NCBI RefSeq assembly: GCF_003046295.1
Contig: NZ_PZZN01000003.1
Coordinates: 434,001 to 498,000 of the forward strand
DNA: 64,000 nt
Direction: 5' to 3'
DNA from: Sphingomonas aerolata
Lineage (GTDB): Bacteria > Pseudomonadota > Alphaproteobacteria > Sphingomonadales > Sphingomonadaceae
In this document: piece by piece, positions 16,549 to 24,947 of the stretch
How the letters are laid out: each line of letters opens with the position of its first letter
Position numbering within the stretch: position 1 is the stretch's first letter
Program-made: the position numbers and the translations under genes
Notes under the pieces: model-generated
The model's input: the letters and a program-made list of their open reading frames with translations, nothing else
What the model was told of the DNA's origin: nothing
Databases searched by the model: none

Positions 16549-19464
16549 CTAGGGCAGGCGGATGAGATCGCGGATACGGCCGGCCAGCGCGTCGATCGCG
16601 AAGGGTTTCGTCATCACGTGCATGCCCGGATCGAGATGGCCGTTGCCGACCACCGCATTTTCGGCATAGCCGGTGATGAAGAGGATCTTGAGGTCCGGAC
16701 GGCCTACGCGCGCGGCATCCGCCATCTGCCGCCCGTTCATCCCCCCCGGCAAGCCGACATCCGTGACCAGGAGGTCGATGCGCGTGTCGGCCTGGAGGAT
16801 CTTCAAGCCGGCAGGCCCGTCCGCGGCTTCGATCGCGGCATAGCCCAGTTCCTCGAGCACCTCGACGACCAGCATGCGGACGGTGGGTTCGTCGTCGACG
16901 ATCAGGACGGTCTCGCCACGGATAGCGCGCGGGACCTCGGCAAAGTCGGGCTGCGGTTCGTCCTCGTCCGACGGACCGAAATGCCGTGGCAGATAGATGC
17001 AGATATTGCTGCCTTCGCCGACCTCCGAATAGATCCGGACCTGTCCGCCCGACTGGCGCGCAAAGCCGTAGATCATCGACAGGCCGAGCCCGGTGCCCAG
17101 ACCCAAGGGCTTGGTCGTGAAGAACGGATCAAAGGCCTTGGCGACGACCTCGGGCGGCATGCCGGTGCCGTTGTCGGACACGCAGAGCGAGACATATTGT
17201 CCGGGATCGAGATCGCGGTCGCGGCCCATCCGCGCGTCGATCCAGCGATTGGCCGTCTCGATGGTCAGCCGCCCGCCGGTTGGCATCGCATCGCGCGCGT
17301 TGATGCACAGGTTGAGGATCGCGTTTTCGAGCTGGTTGGGATCGACGAGCGTCGACCACAGCCCGGCGGACGCGACCACCTCCACGGCGACATCAGGCCC
17401 GACCGTCCGGCGCACGAGCTCCTCCAGCCCGCCGATCAGCCGGTTGACGTCGGTCGGCCGGGGATCGAGCGTCTGCCGCCGCGAAAAGGCCAGCAGGCGG
17501 TGGGTCAGCGCCGCGGCACGTTTGGCGGCACCCTGCGCCGCAAGCGAATAGCGCTCGACATCGCCCAGCCGTCCCTGCGCGATGCGGATGCCGAGCAGTT
17601 CGAGGCTGCCCATGATCCCCGTCAGCAGATTGTTGAAGTCGTGTGCCAGCCCGCCGGTCAGCTGGCCCACGGCTTCCATCTTCTGGCTCTGGCGCAGCGC
17701 GGCCTCGACGTCCATGAGCTCGCGGGTGCGCGCGGCGACCTGATCTTCGAGCGTCTCGGTCCAGGCGAGCAGTTCGGCGGCATGCCGGCGGCCATCGTCG
17801 ATGTCCGTATTGGTGCCGACCCAGCGCGTGATCTGGCCGCCGCTGGTCCGTACCGGCTCCGCGCGAGCAAGAAACCATCGGTAGCCGCCATCAGCACTAC
17901 GCAACCGGAACTCGGCGGCATAGGTAGTGCCCGTATCGCGTGCGGCCTGCCACGTCGTCGCCGTAGCCTCGCGATCGTCGGCGTGAACCAGTGACAGCCA
18001 CGTGCCGGATCCGGTTAGAGCGCCGGGCGAGATACCGGCATAATCGTAGACTTGCTGGTTGACCCAGTAGATCTCGCCATCGGGACGCGCCGCCCAGATC
18101 AGGCTGGGCACCGCTTGCGCGAAGACGCGGAACTGCTCTTCACTGTCGCGGAGCGCTGCTTCCGCACGCAGCCGCTCGGTCGCCGCACGCACCCGGTCTG
18201 CGACCTCGCGCATAAGTTGCAGTTCCTCCTCGGCCCAGACGCGCGGCTGATCGTGATTGGCATAAAGCAGCGCGACGAAGGCATCCTGTTCGAGCAACGG
18301 CATGTTGACGAACGACCATGCGCTGATCGCCTTCAGGCCGTCAGCACCCGCGGCAGTTCGCGGGTCGCGCTCGACATCGGCAATCACGACCGTGCGCCCT
18401 GCCTTCAGATCCTCGATATAGGACCCATAGTCGCGGAACTGCAGCATTCCCGCCAGGGTGCGAGTCCCCGGCGCATTCCAGTCCCGCTCGACGGTGATCG
18501 TCTCGGCAAGGGTGTCGATCACGCCATAGCCGACCCGACTGACCTGCAGGGCGTGGCCGAGGATTTCGGCCGCTGCATAGGCGATTGCCGCAGGGTCCGT
18601 CAGATCGCGAATCGCATCGCCGAGCGCCAGCAACGCGGTCTGCCGCACGTCGGCGAGCTTACGGGCGGTGATTTCGAAGCTGATCCCGGGAAAACGTAGC
18701 GCAGTCCCGTCGGCCGCGCGCTCGCAGCGGCCCTGCGCGATCACCCAGCGGATCGTCCCGTCGCGCTCGAGCAGGCGATATTCGGCTTCGAAGGGGCCGC
18801 CCGATCGGACGGCCGCCTCGATTGCCTGCTCGGTACGCGCGCGGTCGTCCGGATGAATGCCTTGAAAGAACGTCGTGATCGGCGCGCCCGCCGCCGCCGC
18901 TGCCGGATCCACCCCATACAGCACGGCGAACCGCGCATCGGCGGTGACGCGATCCCGGGCGATGTCCCAGTCCCAGGTACCGATCCCGCCCCCGGCCGAA
19001 AGCGCGAGTTGCAGCCTTTCTTCGGCTTCGCGAGCGAGCGTCTCGGTCCTGCGCCTCTCGGTCACGTCGCTCAGCAGCACGGCAATCCTGACCGAACTTG
19101 GCTCGCCGATCTGCGCGAGCTGCGCATCATAGCGTCGATCGCCTTGCGCCACGCCCGTCTCGAATCGGGTCGCGTGCCCGGTCCGGGCGATCTCGTCGAA
19201 CGTCCCGATCCAGTCGCCATCCAGCGCGGGCTGCAGCGCGTGCCAGGTCTGTCCGACCGGATCGCGCAGGCCCGTCTGTCGGAGAAATTGCGCGTTCGTC
19301 TCGAGGAACCGGCAATCGACCGCGCGATCGCCGTCGAAGATCAGCTCGACCAGTCCGAAGCCGATCTCGATCGCGGCGAACACTTCGTGATAGTCGCCTT
19401 CGCCGGGATGTCCCGATACGCGCTGATAGTCGTTCCCGGGGACGTTGTTCGGACTCGAGGGCAT
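16549..19464 (-). CDS. Hybrid sensor histidine kinase (PAS-PAS-GAF-PAS-HisKA-HATPase-REC)
   Basis: 971 residues, no membrane segment seen, so likely cytoplasmic. Order: PAS (about 25-145), PAS with PAC (about 150-275), GAF (about 285-440), PAS (about 445-570), HisKA with phospho-acceptor LAHDFNN (about 606), HATPase with [18 protein letters not shown] and [11 protein letters not shown], and a C-terminal receiver with [10 protein letters not shown] (Asp about 899) and TKPF. The layout, with DFNNLL and a cis receiver, is typical of soluble photosensory or stress kinases of the HWE-like/HisKA group. ATG at 19464 is preferred over an upstream TTG at 19491. No partner regulator adjacent. Confidence 0.9.
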   Translation of the reverse strand: MPSSPNNVPGNDYQRVSGHPGEGDYHEVFAAIEIGFGLVELIFDGDRAVDCRFLETNAQFLRQTGLRDPVGQTWHALQPALDGDWIGTFDEIARTGHATRFETGVAQGDRRYDAQLAQIGEPSSVRIAVLLSDVTERRRTETLAREAEERLQLALSAGGGIGTWDWDIARDRVTADARFAVLYGVDPAAAAAGAPITTFFQGIHPDDRARTEQAIEAAVRSGGPFEAEYRLLERDGTIRWVIAQGRCERAADGTALRFPGISFEITARKLADVRQTALLALGDAIRDLTDPAAIAYAAAEILGHALQVSRVGYGVIDTLAETITVERDWNAPGTRTLAGMLQFRDYGSYIEDLKAGRTVVIADVERDPRTAAGADGLKAISAWSFVNMPLLEQDAFVALLYANHDQPRVWAEEELQLMREVADRVRAATERLRAEAALRDSEEQFRVFAQAVPSLIWAARPDGEIYWVNQQVYDYAGISPGALTGSGTWLSLVHADDREATATTWQAARDTGTTYAAEFRLRSADGGYRWFLARAEPVRTSGGQITRWVGTNTDIDDGRRHAAELLAWTETLEDQVAARTRELMDVEAALRQSQKMEAVGQLTGGLAHDFNNLLTGIMGSLELLGIRIAQGRLGDVERYSLAAQGAAKRAAALTHRLLAFSRRQTLDPRPTDVNRLIGGLEELVRRTVGPDVAVEVVASAGLWSTLVDPNQLENAILNLCINARDAMPTGGRLTIETANRWIDARMGRDRDLDPGQYVSLCVSDNGTGMPPEVVAKAFDPFFTTKPLGLGTGLGLSMIYGFARQSGGQVRIYSEVGEGSNICIYLPRHFGPSDEDEPQPDFAEVPRAIRGETVLIVDDEPTVRMLVVEVLEELGYAAIEAADGPAGLKILQADTRIDLLVTDVGLPGGMNGRQMADAARVGRPDLKILFITGYAENAVVGNGHLDPGMHVMTKPFAIDALAGRIRDLIRLP

Positions 19465-19588
19465 CGAATTTTCTACTCGCAGGAACACCAACTCGGGTCC
19501 GGCATACGACCAGCCATGCAGCCGGCGTCACTGGACCCGGGTCGTCAAACGCGAGACAGGCGGTGGTCGATCCCCGGGAAGTTTGGTG

Positions 19589-20386
19589 TCATGCGGAACG
19601 GACGCGCGGGCTGGCGGATGTCAGAGCGGACGCGACCCGTTCCGCCCAAGCGGCACAGCCCTCGGGCGCGCCGATCAGGTCTTGCCGGATCTCGATCTCC
19701 GCATAGAGGCGCCGTGCCGGGTAGGCGTGCCGCGGGATCGTATAATCGATCAGGTCCATCCGATAGGGCTCGTTGTCACCCACCACGAGGTCGGGCTCGC
19801 CGGCCAGGACCTCGAGCATCGCTAGGGCGAAGCGCGTGTCGCCGCCATCGTGCAGGATGCCGATATGCCAGGGTCGCAATCCCGCCCCGTCCGCGCCGCG
19901 CATCGCCGGGGTGAAGCTGTGCAGCGCAACCAGGATGGTCGGTTGTCCGGCGGCATCCCGGCGTGCGATCTCGGCCGCGATCGCCGCATGATAGGGGGCA
20001 TGGATCACCGCATATCGCGCGGCCCTGTCCGCCTCGCTCAGGTCGCGATTGCCGGGGATCGGCGTGCCGTCGCTGGTCTCGGCGATCGCATCGGGTTGCG
20101 TCTCGCTCCGGTTGCAGTCGACGACCAGCCGGGAATAGGTCTGGTGGATGAAGACCGCGTCGAGCCGGTTCGCCAGCAACCGTCCGACCTCGCCGACGCC
20201 GATGTCCCAGCCGATGTGCCGTCCCAGCTCGGCATCGTCGAGACCGAGCGACCCGAGCGACACGGGCACTGAATTTCCAGCATGATCGCCGATCAGGAGG
20301 AACGATGATGCGCCTTTCGGGTTGACGATGACGGTCGGAGGCCTGTCTCCTGCTGCGATCAGCGGTCCCTCGGTCCGGTTGGTCAT
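19589..20386 (-). CDS. N-formylglutamate amidohydrolase family protein
   Basis: 265 residues of the FGase family, zinc hydrolases acting on N-formylglutamate or related N-acyl amino acids. Family stretches: FLLIGDHAGNSVP (about 30), HIGWDIGV, FIHQTYSRLVVDCNR (about 80), TPIPGNR, ALHSFTPAM (about 158), and DNEPYRMD near the end. ATG at 20386 is chosen because the longer ATG at 20416 would overlap the divergent transglutaminase gene start. No hut genes nearby, so the substrate is open. Confidence 0.87.
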   Translation of the reverse strand: MTNRTEGPLIAAGDRPPTVIVNPKGASSFLLIGDHAGNSVPVSLGSLGLDDAELGRHIGWDIGVGEVGRLLANRLDAVFIHQTYSRLVVDCNRSETQPDAIAETSDGTPIPGNRDLSEADRAARYAVIHAPYHAAIAAEIARRDAAGQPTILVALHSFTPAMRGADGAGLRPWHIGILHDGGDTRFALAMLEVLAGEPDLVVGDNEPYRMDLIDYTIPRHAYPARRLYAEIEIRQDLIGAPEGCAAWAERVASALTSASPRVRSA

Positions 20387-20402
20387 GCGATACGGATCCT
20401 GA

Positions 20403-21329
20403 ATGCCATTTCTCACACTTTCTCACGTGACGAGATACACTTACCGGCAGCCGGTAGCATTTGGCGAGCACCGTATCATGGTCCGTCCGCGCGAAAGCCA
20501 TGACCAGCAGCTGATTTCGGCCGAGCTGACCATCACGCCGGAACCGTCGGAGGTGCGCTGGCTGCACGACGTGTTCGGTAATTCGGTGGCGATCGCGACC
20601 TTCGATCGCCGTGCGCGCGAACTCGTGTTCGACAGCCGGGTGCGGCTCGATCACAGCCCCGCCGAACTCGCGACGGTCGATATCGAGCAATACGCACGTT
20701 CGTATCCGTTCACCTATTCGTCCGAGGACATGCCCGACCTGTTGCGGTCGATCGAGCGCCAGCATCACGATCCGCACCGCGAGATCGATCGCTGGGCGCG
20801 GCGGTTCCTCGATCCCTCGGGGCGGACGGATACGCTGGCGATGCTGTCCGACATGACCGCGGCGATCCGGCGCGACTTCACCTATGTGCCGCGCCCCGAA
20901 AAGGGGACGCAGTCGCCGATCGAGACGCTTGCCCGCCGCAAGGGTACCTGCCGCGATTATGCGATGCTGATGATCGAAGCGGCGCGCGCGCTCGGCTTCG
21001 CGGCGCGGTTCGTGTCGGGCTATGTCTATAATCCGTCGAGCCGCGAGCAGCGGACGGGAGGCGGCAACACACATGCCTGGGTCCGCATCTATCTGCCGGG
21101 ATCGGGTTGGGTCGAGTTCGATCCGACCAACGGCATCATCGGCAGTCGCGGCCTGATCCGCGTCGCGATCGCCCGCGACATCTACCAGGCAGTCCCGATC
21201 TCGGGAAGCTGGGCGGGGTTCCCCGGCAGCTTCCTCGACATGACCGTCTCGGTCGACATCGCGGTCGACGAGCCGAGCGCCGCCCCCACAGCCACAACCC
21301 CGCTCGCGCCGCAGCCGGTCCGGGCATGA
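20403..21329 (+). CDS. Transglutaminase-like cysteine protease family protein
   Basis: 308 residues. An N-terminal beta domain typical of the family (LSHVTRYTY, RIMVRPRESHD) precedes the papain-like core with the triad visible: Cys in GTCRDYAMLM (about 182), His in THAWVRIYLPG (about 223), Asp in VEFDPTNG (about 240). Such proteins usually act as peptidases or amidases; the target is unknown. Starts 16 bases from the divergent amidohydrolase gene and is followed 13 bases later by a second transglutaminase-like gene. Confidence 0.9.
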   Translation: MPFLTLSHVTRYTYRQPVAFGEHRIMVRPRESHDQQLISAELTITPEPSEVRWLHDVFGNSVAIATFDRRARELVFDSRVRLDHSPAELATVDIEQYARSYPFTYSSEDMPDLLRSIERQHHDPHREIDRWARRFLDPSGRTDTLAMLSDMTAAIRRDFTYVPRPEKGTQSPIETLARRKGTCRDYAMLMIEAARALGFAARFVSGYVYNPSSREQRTGGGNTHAWVRIYLPGSGWVEFDPTNGIIGSRGLIRVAIARDIYQAVPISGSWAGFPGSFLDMTVSVDIAVDEPSAAPTATTPLAPQPVRA

Positions 21330-21342
21330 GAAAGACGACCGC

Positions 21343-22158
21343 ATGCTGATCCGCGCCGGCTATGATATTCGCTTCGAAGCCGATGTTCCGACGCCGCTGA
21401 TGGCGATGCTGAGCCTTCATCCGTCGCGCAACCGCGATCTGGTCACCCCGCACCGGATCGTCGCGAGCCCCGACGTCCCGATCTACGATTATCTCGACGC
21501 GTTCGGGAATGTCTGCACGCGCATGACCGTCCCCGCCGGCGGCCTGACGCTGTCGTGCGACTTCACGATCGAGGATGACGGGCAGCCCGACCCGGCCGAT
21601 CCCGATGCCGTTCAGCATGCCGTCGAGGATCTGCCGGACGAGATCCTCGTCTTCCTGCTGGGCAGCCGCTATTGCGAGACGGACCGGCTGTCCGAAACTG
21701 CCTGGTCGCTGTTCGGGCATGTGCCCTCAGGCTGGGCGCGCGTGCAGGCGATCGTGCAGTTCACGCACGACCATATCGAGTTCGGCTATCATCATGCGCG
21801 GGCGACCAAGACCGCCTGGGATGCGCATCAGGAACAGCAGGGCGTGTGCCGCGACTTCGCGCATCTGGCGATCACGCTGTGCCGCTGCATGAACATTCCG
21901 GCGCGCTATTGCACCGGCTATCTCGGCGATATCGGCATTCCCCCGGTCGACGCGCCGATGGATTTCTCGGCTTGGTTCGACGTCTATCTCGGCGGACGCT
22001 GGCACACCTTCGACGCGCGACACAACCAGCCGCGGATCGGGCGGATCCTGATGGCGCGCGGCCGCGATGCGACCGATGCCGCGCTCACGACGACGTTCGG
22101 GCCAGCGCGGCTCGTGGGCTTCGACGTCCATACCGACAGCGTCGACGCGGCGGCTTGA
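21343..22158 (+). CDS. Second transglutaminase-like protein, His position changed
   Basis: 271 residues. Core Cys in GVCRDFAHLAIT (about 168) and the Asp in HTFDARHN (about 223) are present, but the position where many relatives carry the catalytic His reads FSAWFDVY, i.e. Ser. I recall this as usual in the alphaproteobacterial subfamily, so it may use another residue or be non-catalytic. Probably co-transcribed with the preceding gene, possibly as a pair. Confidence 0.87.
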   Translation: MLIRAGYDIRFEADVPTPLMAMLSLHPSRNRDLVTPHRIVASPDVPIYDYLDAFGNVCTRMTVPAGGLTLSCDFTIEDDGQPDPADPDAVQHAVEDLPDEILVFLLGSRYCETDRLSETAWSLFGHVPSGWARVQAIVQFTHDHIEFGYHHARATKTAWDAHQEQQGVCRDFAHLAITLCRCMNIPARYCTGYLGDIGIPPVDAPMDFSAWFDVYLGGRWHTFDARHNQPRIGRILMARGRDATDAALTTTFGPARLVGFDVHTDSVDAAA

Positions 22159-22237
22159 GCCCGCCGCAGCGTCGGTTTACGCTTGTCACCCCGCCGGCGT
22201 TCGTGCGAACGCCGCGACACCATTAAACAATGCTGCG

Positions 22238-22585
22238 ATGCATCATATGCCTGCTTCTTCGACACCCGGTTCCGTCCCGAGCAACGCCAACGCGCTGCTG
22301 CTGCAAGCGATCGCGCTGCGCCAGTGCGTGACCGCGGTCTACAACCGGATGCATGTCAAACTCGCGCCGCATATCCTGTTCACGCGCCATGATGACGTGT
22401 TTGTGGACGCGGTCACGCTGCAGCGCGACGGGCAGCCGCCCAAGGAGATCAAGCTCGGCACGTTCAAGCTCGCCGGGCTGAGGGATATCGTCGTGATTGA
22501 CGAGGGTTTCCGGCCCGACGCCGTCTTCAACCCGCACGACATCAAATATGAGGGCGTGACGCTCTTCGTCGTCGAGCCTAACTGA
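22238..22585 (+). CDS. Small conserved protein, WYL-like
   Basis: 115 residues from ATG 22238 (ATG 22247 also possible). The pattern AIALRQCVTAVYNRM, LAPHILFTRHDDVFVDAV and IKLGTFKLAGL recalls the compact beta fold of WYL ligand-sensing domains, but there is no DNA-binding part. Function unknown; a regulatory role is only inference. Confidence 0.75.
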   Translation: MHHMPASSTPGSVPSNANALLLQAIALRQCVTAVYNRMHVKLAPHILFTRHDDVFVDAVTLQRDGQPPKEIKLGTFKLAGLRDIVVIDEGFRPDAVFNPHDIKYEGVTLFVVEPN

Positions 22586-22599
22586 CCGCCAAACGGATT

Positions 22600-22619
22600 G
22601 GCGCCGTGGTTACGGCGCC
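22600..22619. terminator. Convergent hairpin
   Basis: GGCGCCG and CGGCGCC pair around TGGTTA, between the plus gene ending at 22585 and the minus Crp/Fnr gene whose stop lies inside the loop and right arm. Likely a shared terminator, without a T-run. Confidence 0.45.
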
Positions 22620-23344
22620 GGCGGCAGCCATGCCGTCTCGATCTCGCCGTAGCGGTCGACAAAGCCCGTCCGCCGCATTTGAAGCTCCGGGTCGAGGATC
22701 CGGACTCGTCGACCGTTGCGCTCGATCACGCCGTCACGCTCGAGCGCACGGATCGTCCGGTTGACGTGCACCTTGGTCAAGCCGAGCGCATCGCCGATAT
22801 CGCTCTGCGTCAGGGGCAGGTCGAAGGAGTCGATCACGCCACCGGCAGTGACCCGAAGACGCGCCAGGATATCGAGCAGGAGCGTGGTCAGCCGCTCCGC
22901 CGCACCTTTGCGGCCGATCGAGGTGAGCCGGTCGCTCATCGCGACATTCTCGGCCGCGGCGATGGCATAGAGCAGCCCGGCGAGCCGTGGCTGCTGGCGA
23001 AAGATTTGGCCCAGATCGGCCTTGGGCAGTTCGGTGACGGTACAGTCCGACACCGCGGTCAGCGTCGCCGAGGCTTGCGACCAGGCGATGCTCGACGTGC
23101 CGATCAGGTCGCCGGCATAATGGAAGCGCAGGATCTGGCGGCCGCCGGCCGCGAGCCTCGCCGCCGAATGCAGCCAGCCATAATGGACGACGAACAGCGC
23201 ATGGCTCGTCCCGCCCTCGGCCATCAGGATCTCGCCGGGTTTGAGCCGGATCTCGCGTTGCTCGGCGCGCGAGATCGCAGCGCGTTCCTCTTCCGTCAGC
23301 GCAAGATGGCGTTCGAGCCGCGCGATCAACCCACTTCGATGCAT
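22610..23344 (-). CDS. Crp/Fnr family transcription regulator
   Basis: 244 residues. Cyclic-nucleotide-binding-like domain (about 10-130) and a C-terminal winged helix with LTQSDIGDALGLTKVHVNRTIRAL (two parts of the recognition region, about 178-200). No N-terminal or central cysteine cluster for an Fe-S centre is seen. ATG at 23344 has GGGGCGGA upstream; a longer frame to 23458 looks non-coding. Monocistronic. Confidence 0.88.
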   Translation of the reverse strand: MHRSGLIARLERHLALTEEERAAISRAEQREIRLKPGEILMAEGGTSHALFVVHYGWLHSAARLAAGGRQILRFHYAGDLIGTSSIAWSQASATLTAVSDCTVTELPKADLGQIFRQQPRLAGLLYAIAAAENVAMSDRLTSIGRKGAAERLTTLLLDILARLRVTAGGVIDSFDLPLTQSDIGDALGLTKVHVNRTIRALERDGVIERNGRRVRILDPELQMRRTGFVDRYGEIETAWLPPAP

Positions 23345-23476
23345 CGTTCCGCCCCTGCATTCGCCCTTGTCGGCGGCCCCTGTCGGCTGCCCATCTCGGC
23401 TGCCCGTTGCGGCCGCTCGTGACCCCATGCTCAACCATGCGGTTCGTCCGGTCGTCAACAGGCGGATTGGTCCGTA

Positions 23477-24229
23477 TCAGCCTTTATCGAGCTGTCCCAG
23501 AATGATCGGCGTAAATCGGTCAGCGATCCGATCGATGCCGCGTGTGTTCGGGTGGACATGATCGCGCTGCATCAGCGCAGCGTCGCCGATCACGCCATCG
23601 AGAATGAAAGGATAGAGATCCGCACCATAGGTTTTGGCAAGATCGGGCCAGATCGTGTCGAACGCCGCCTGATATTCGGGACCGAGATTGGGGGGCGCCC
23701 GCATGCCCGTCAAAACTACGGGGATATCGCGGCGGCGCGCCTCGTCCATCATCGCGGTCAGGTTGGCGCGGGTCTCGGCAGGCGCGATCTGACGCAGCAC
23801 GTCGTTGCCGCCCAGGCCGAGCAGGATGAGATCGGGTTTGCGGGGCAGGCTGTCCAGCGTGAAGATAAACCGCTGGCGCCCGGCCGCGCTGGTGTCGCCC
23901 GAGACGCCGGCATTGACGATCGTCGCGTTGACGTCCTTGCGGCGCAGCGTCGCCTGCAACACGTCGGGCAGGCTGTGACCGCGCGCGACGCCGTACCCCG
24001 CGTACATACTGTCGCCAAAGGCCAGGATCAGGCGCTCGCGACCGGCCGGCGCGGGAGGCATCGCGACCGCCGTACCATCGACCGCCGTGTCGTTGCCCGC
24101 GCCGCGGGTGGCCGCCACAGGGGCCGAGCTATCCGCCGCCCGATCGCACCCCGCGAGGACCAGCGCTTGGAGAACCGCGGCGACTGCCACATATGAAGGC
24201 CTGTTTCGCTCCAACGTAAAGTGCTCCAT
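23477..24229 (-). CDS. TesA-like arylesterase / lysophospholipase (SGNH hydrolase)
   Basis: 250 residues with a lipoprotein signal ending LVLAGC. SGNH blocks: AFGDSMYAGYG (Ser about 73), GVSGDTS, GLGGNDVLR, and DHVHPN with the Asp-His pair. Exported esterase. ATG at 24229 has GGAGG 16 bases upstream. Its start codon shares the CATG palindrome with the divergent ABC ATPase gene; the same neighbourhood (tesA divergent from an ABC ATPase and FtsX-type permease) is known from enterobacteria. Confidence 0.9.
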   Translation of the reverse strand: MEHFTLERNRPSYVAVAAVLQALVLAGCDRAADSSAPVAATRGAGNDTAVDGTAVAMPPAPAGRERLILAFGDSMYAGYGVARGHSLPDVLQATLRRKDVNATIVNAGVSGDTSAAGRQRFIFTLDSLPRKPDLILLGLGGNDVLRQIAPAETRANLTAMMDEARRRDIPVVLTGMRAPPNLGPEYQAAFDTIWPDLAKTYGADLYPFILDGVIGDAALMQRDHVHPNTRGIDRIADRFTPIILGQLDKG

Positions 24230-24947
24230 GTCCCGATCAACCTCCGACGATATGGTGATATCGGCCCGCAATGTCACGCTGACGCTCGGCAGCGCGAGTG
24301 CCGCGACCGCGATCCTCAAGGGCATCGATCTCGACATTGCGCGGGGCAGCAGCGTGGCGCTGCTCGGGCCCTCAGGGTCGGGCAAATCGTCGCTAATGGC
24401 GGTGCTGTCCGGGCTCGAACAGGCGAGCGGCGGAGAGGTCGAGGTGGCGGGACTCGATTTCGGCGCGCTCGACGAGGATGCGCTGGCGCGCGCGCGGCGC
24501 GGTCGTATCGGCATCGTGCTCCAGGCATTTCATCTGTTGCCGACGATGACGGCGCTGGAAAACGTCGCCGTCCCGATGGAGCTTGCCGGCATGGCCGATG
24601 CGTTTGCACGCGCCGCCGTCGAGCTGGAGGCGGTCGGGCTTGGCCACCGGACCGGGCATTATCCAACCCAGCTGTCGGGCGGGGAGCAGCAGCGTGTCGC
24701 GATCGCCCGCGCGCTGGGACCGCGGCCGGACCTCGTCTTCGCGGACGAGCCGACGGGCAACCTTGATGCCGCGACGGGTGCGGCGGTGATGGACTTGCTG
24801 TTCGACCGACGCGCGGCGACGGTCGCAACGCTGATCATCATCACGCATGATCCGGTCCTTGCGGCGCGGTGCGATCGGGTCGTCGAGCTTGGTGACGGGC
24901 GTATCGTCCGCGACCAGTTGCGGTCCGTGACGGGCGCGGGGGCATGA
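24228..24947 (+). CDS. ABC transporter ATP-binding protein (YbbA/LolD type)
   Basis: 239 residues. Walker A GPSGSGKSS (about 44), Q-loop QAFHLLPTM, signature LSGGEQQR (about 150), Walker B DLVFADEPTGN, switch His in IITHD. The closest functional group is MacB/LolD-like ATPases that drive extraction of lipophilic cargo from the inner membrane. ATG at 24228 or ATG at 24252. The stop overlaps the permease start (ATGA). Confidence 0.9.
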   Translation: MSRSTSDDMVISARNVTLTLGSASAATAILKGIDLDIARGSSVALLGPSGSGKSSLMAVLSGLEQASGGEVEVAGLDFGALDEDALARARRGRIGIVLQAFHLLPTMTALENVAVPMELAGMADAFARAAVELEAVGLGHRTGHYPTQLSGGEQQRVAIARALGPRPDLVFADEPTGNLDAATGAAVMDLLFDRRAATVATLIIITHDPVLAARCDRVVELGDGRIVRDQLRSVTGAGA

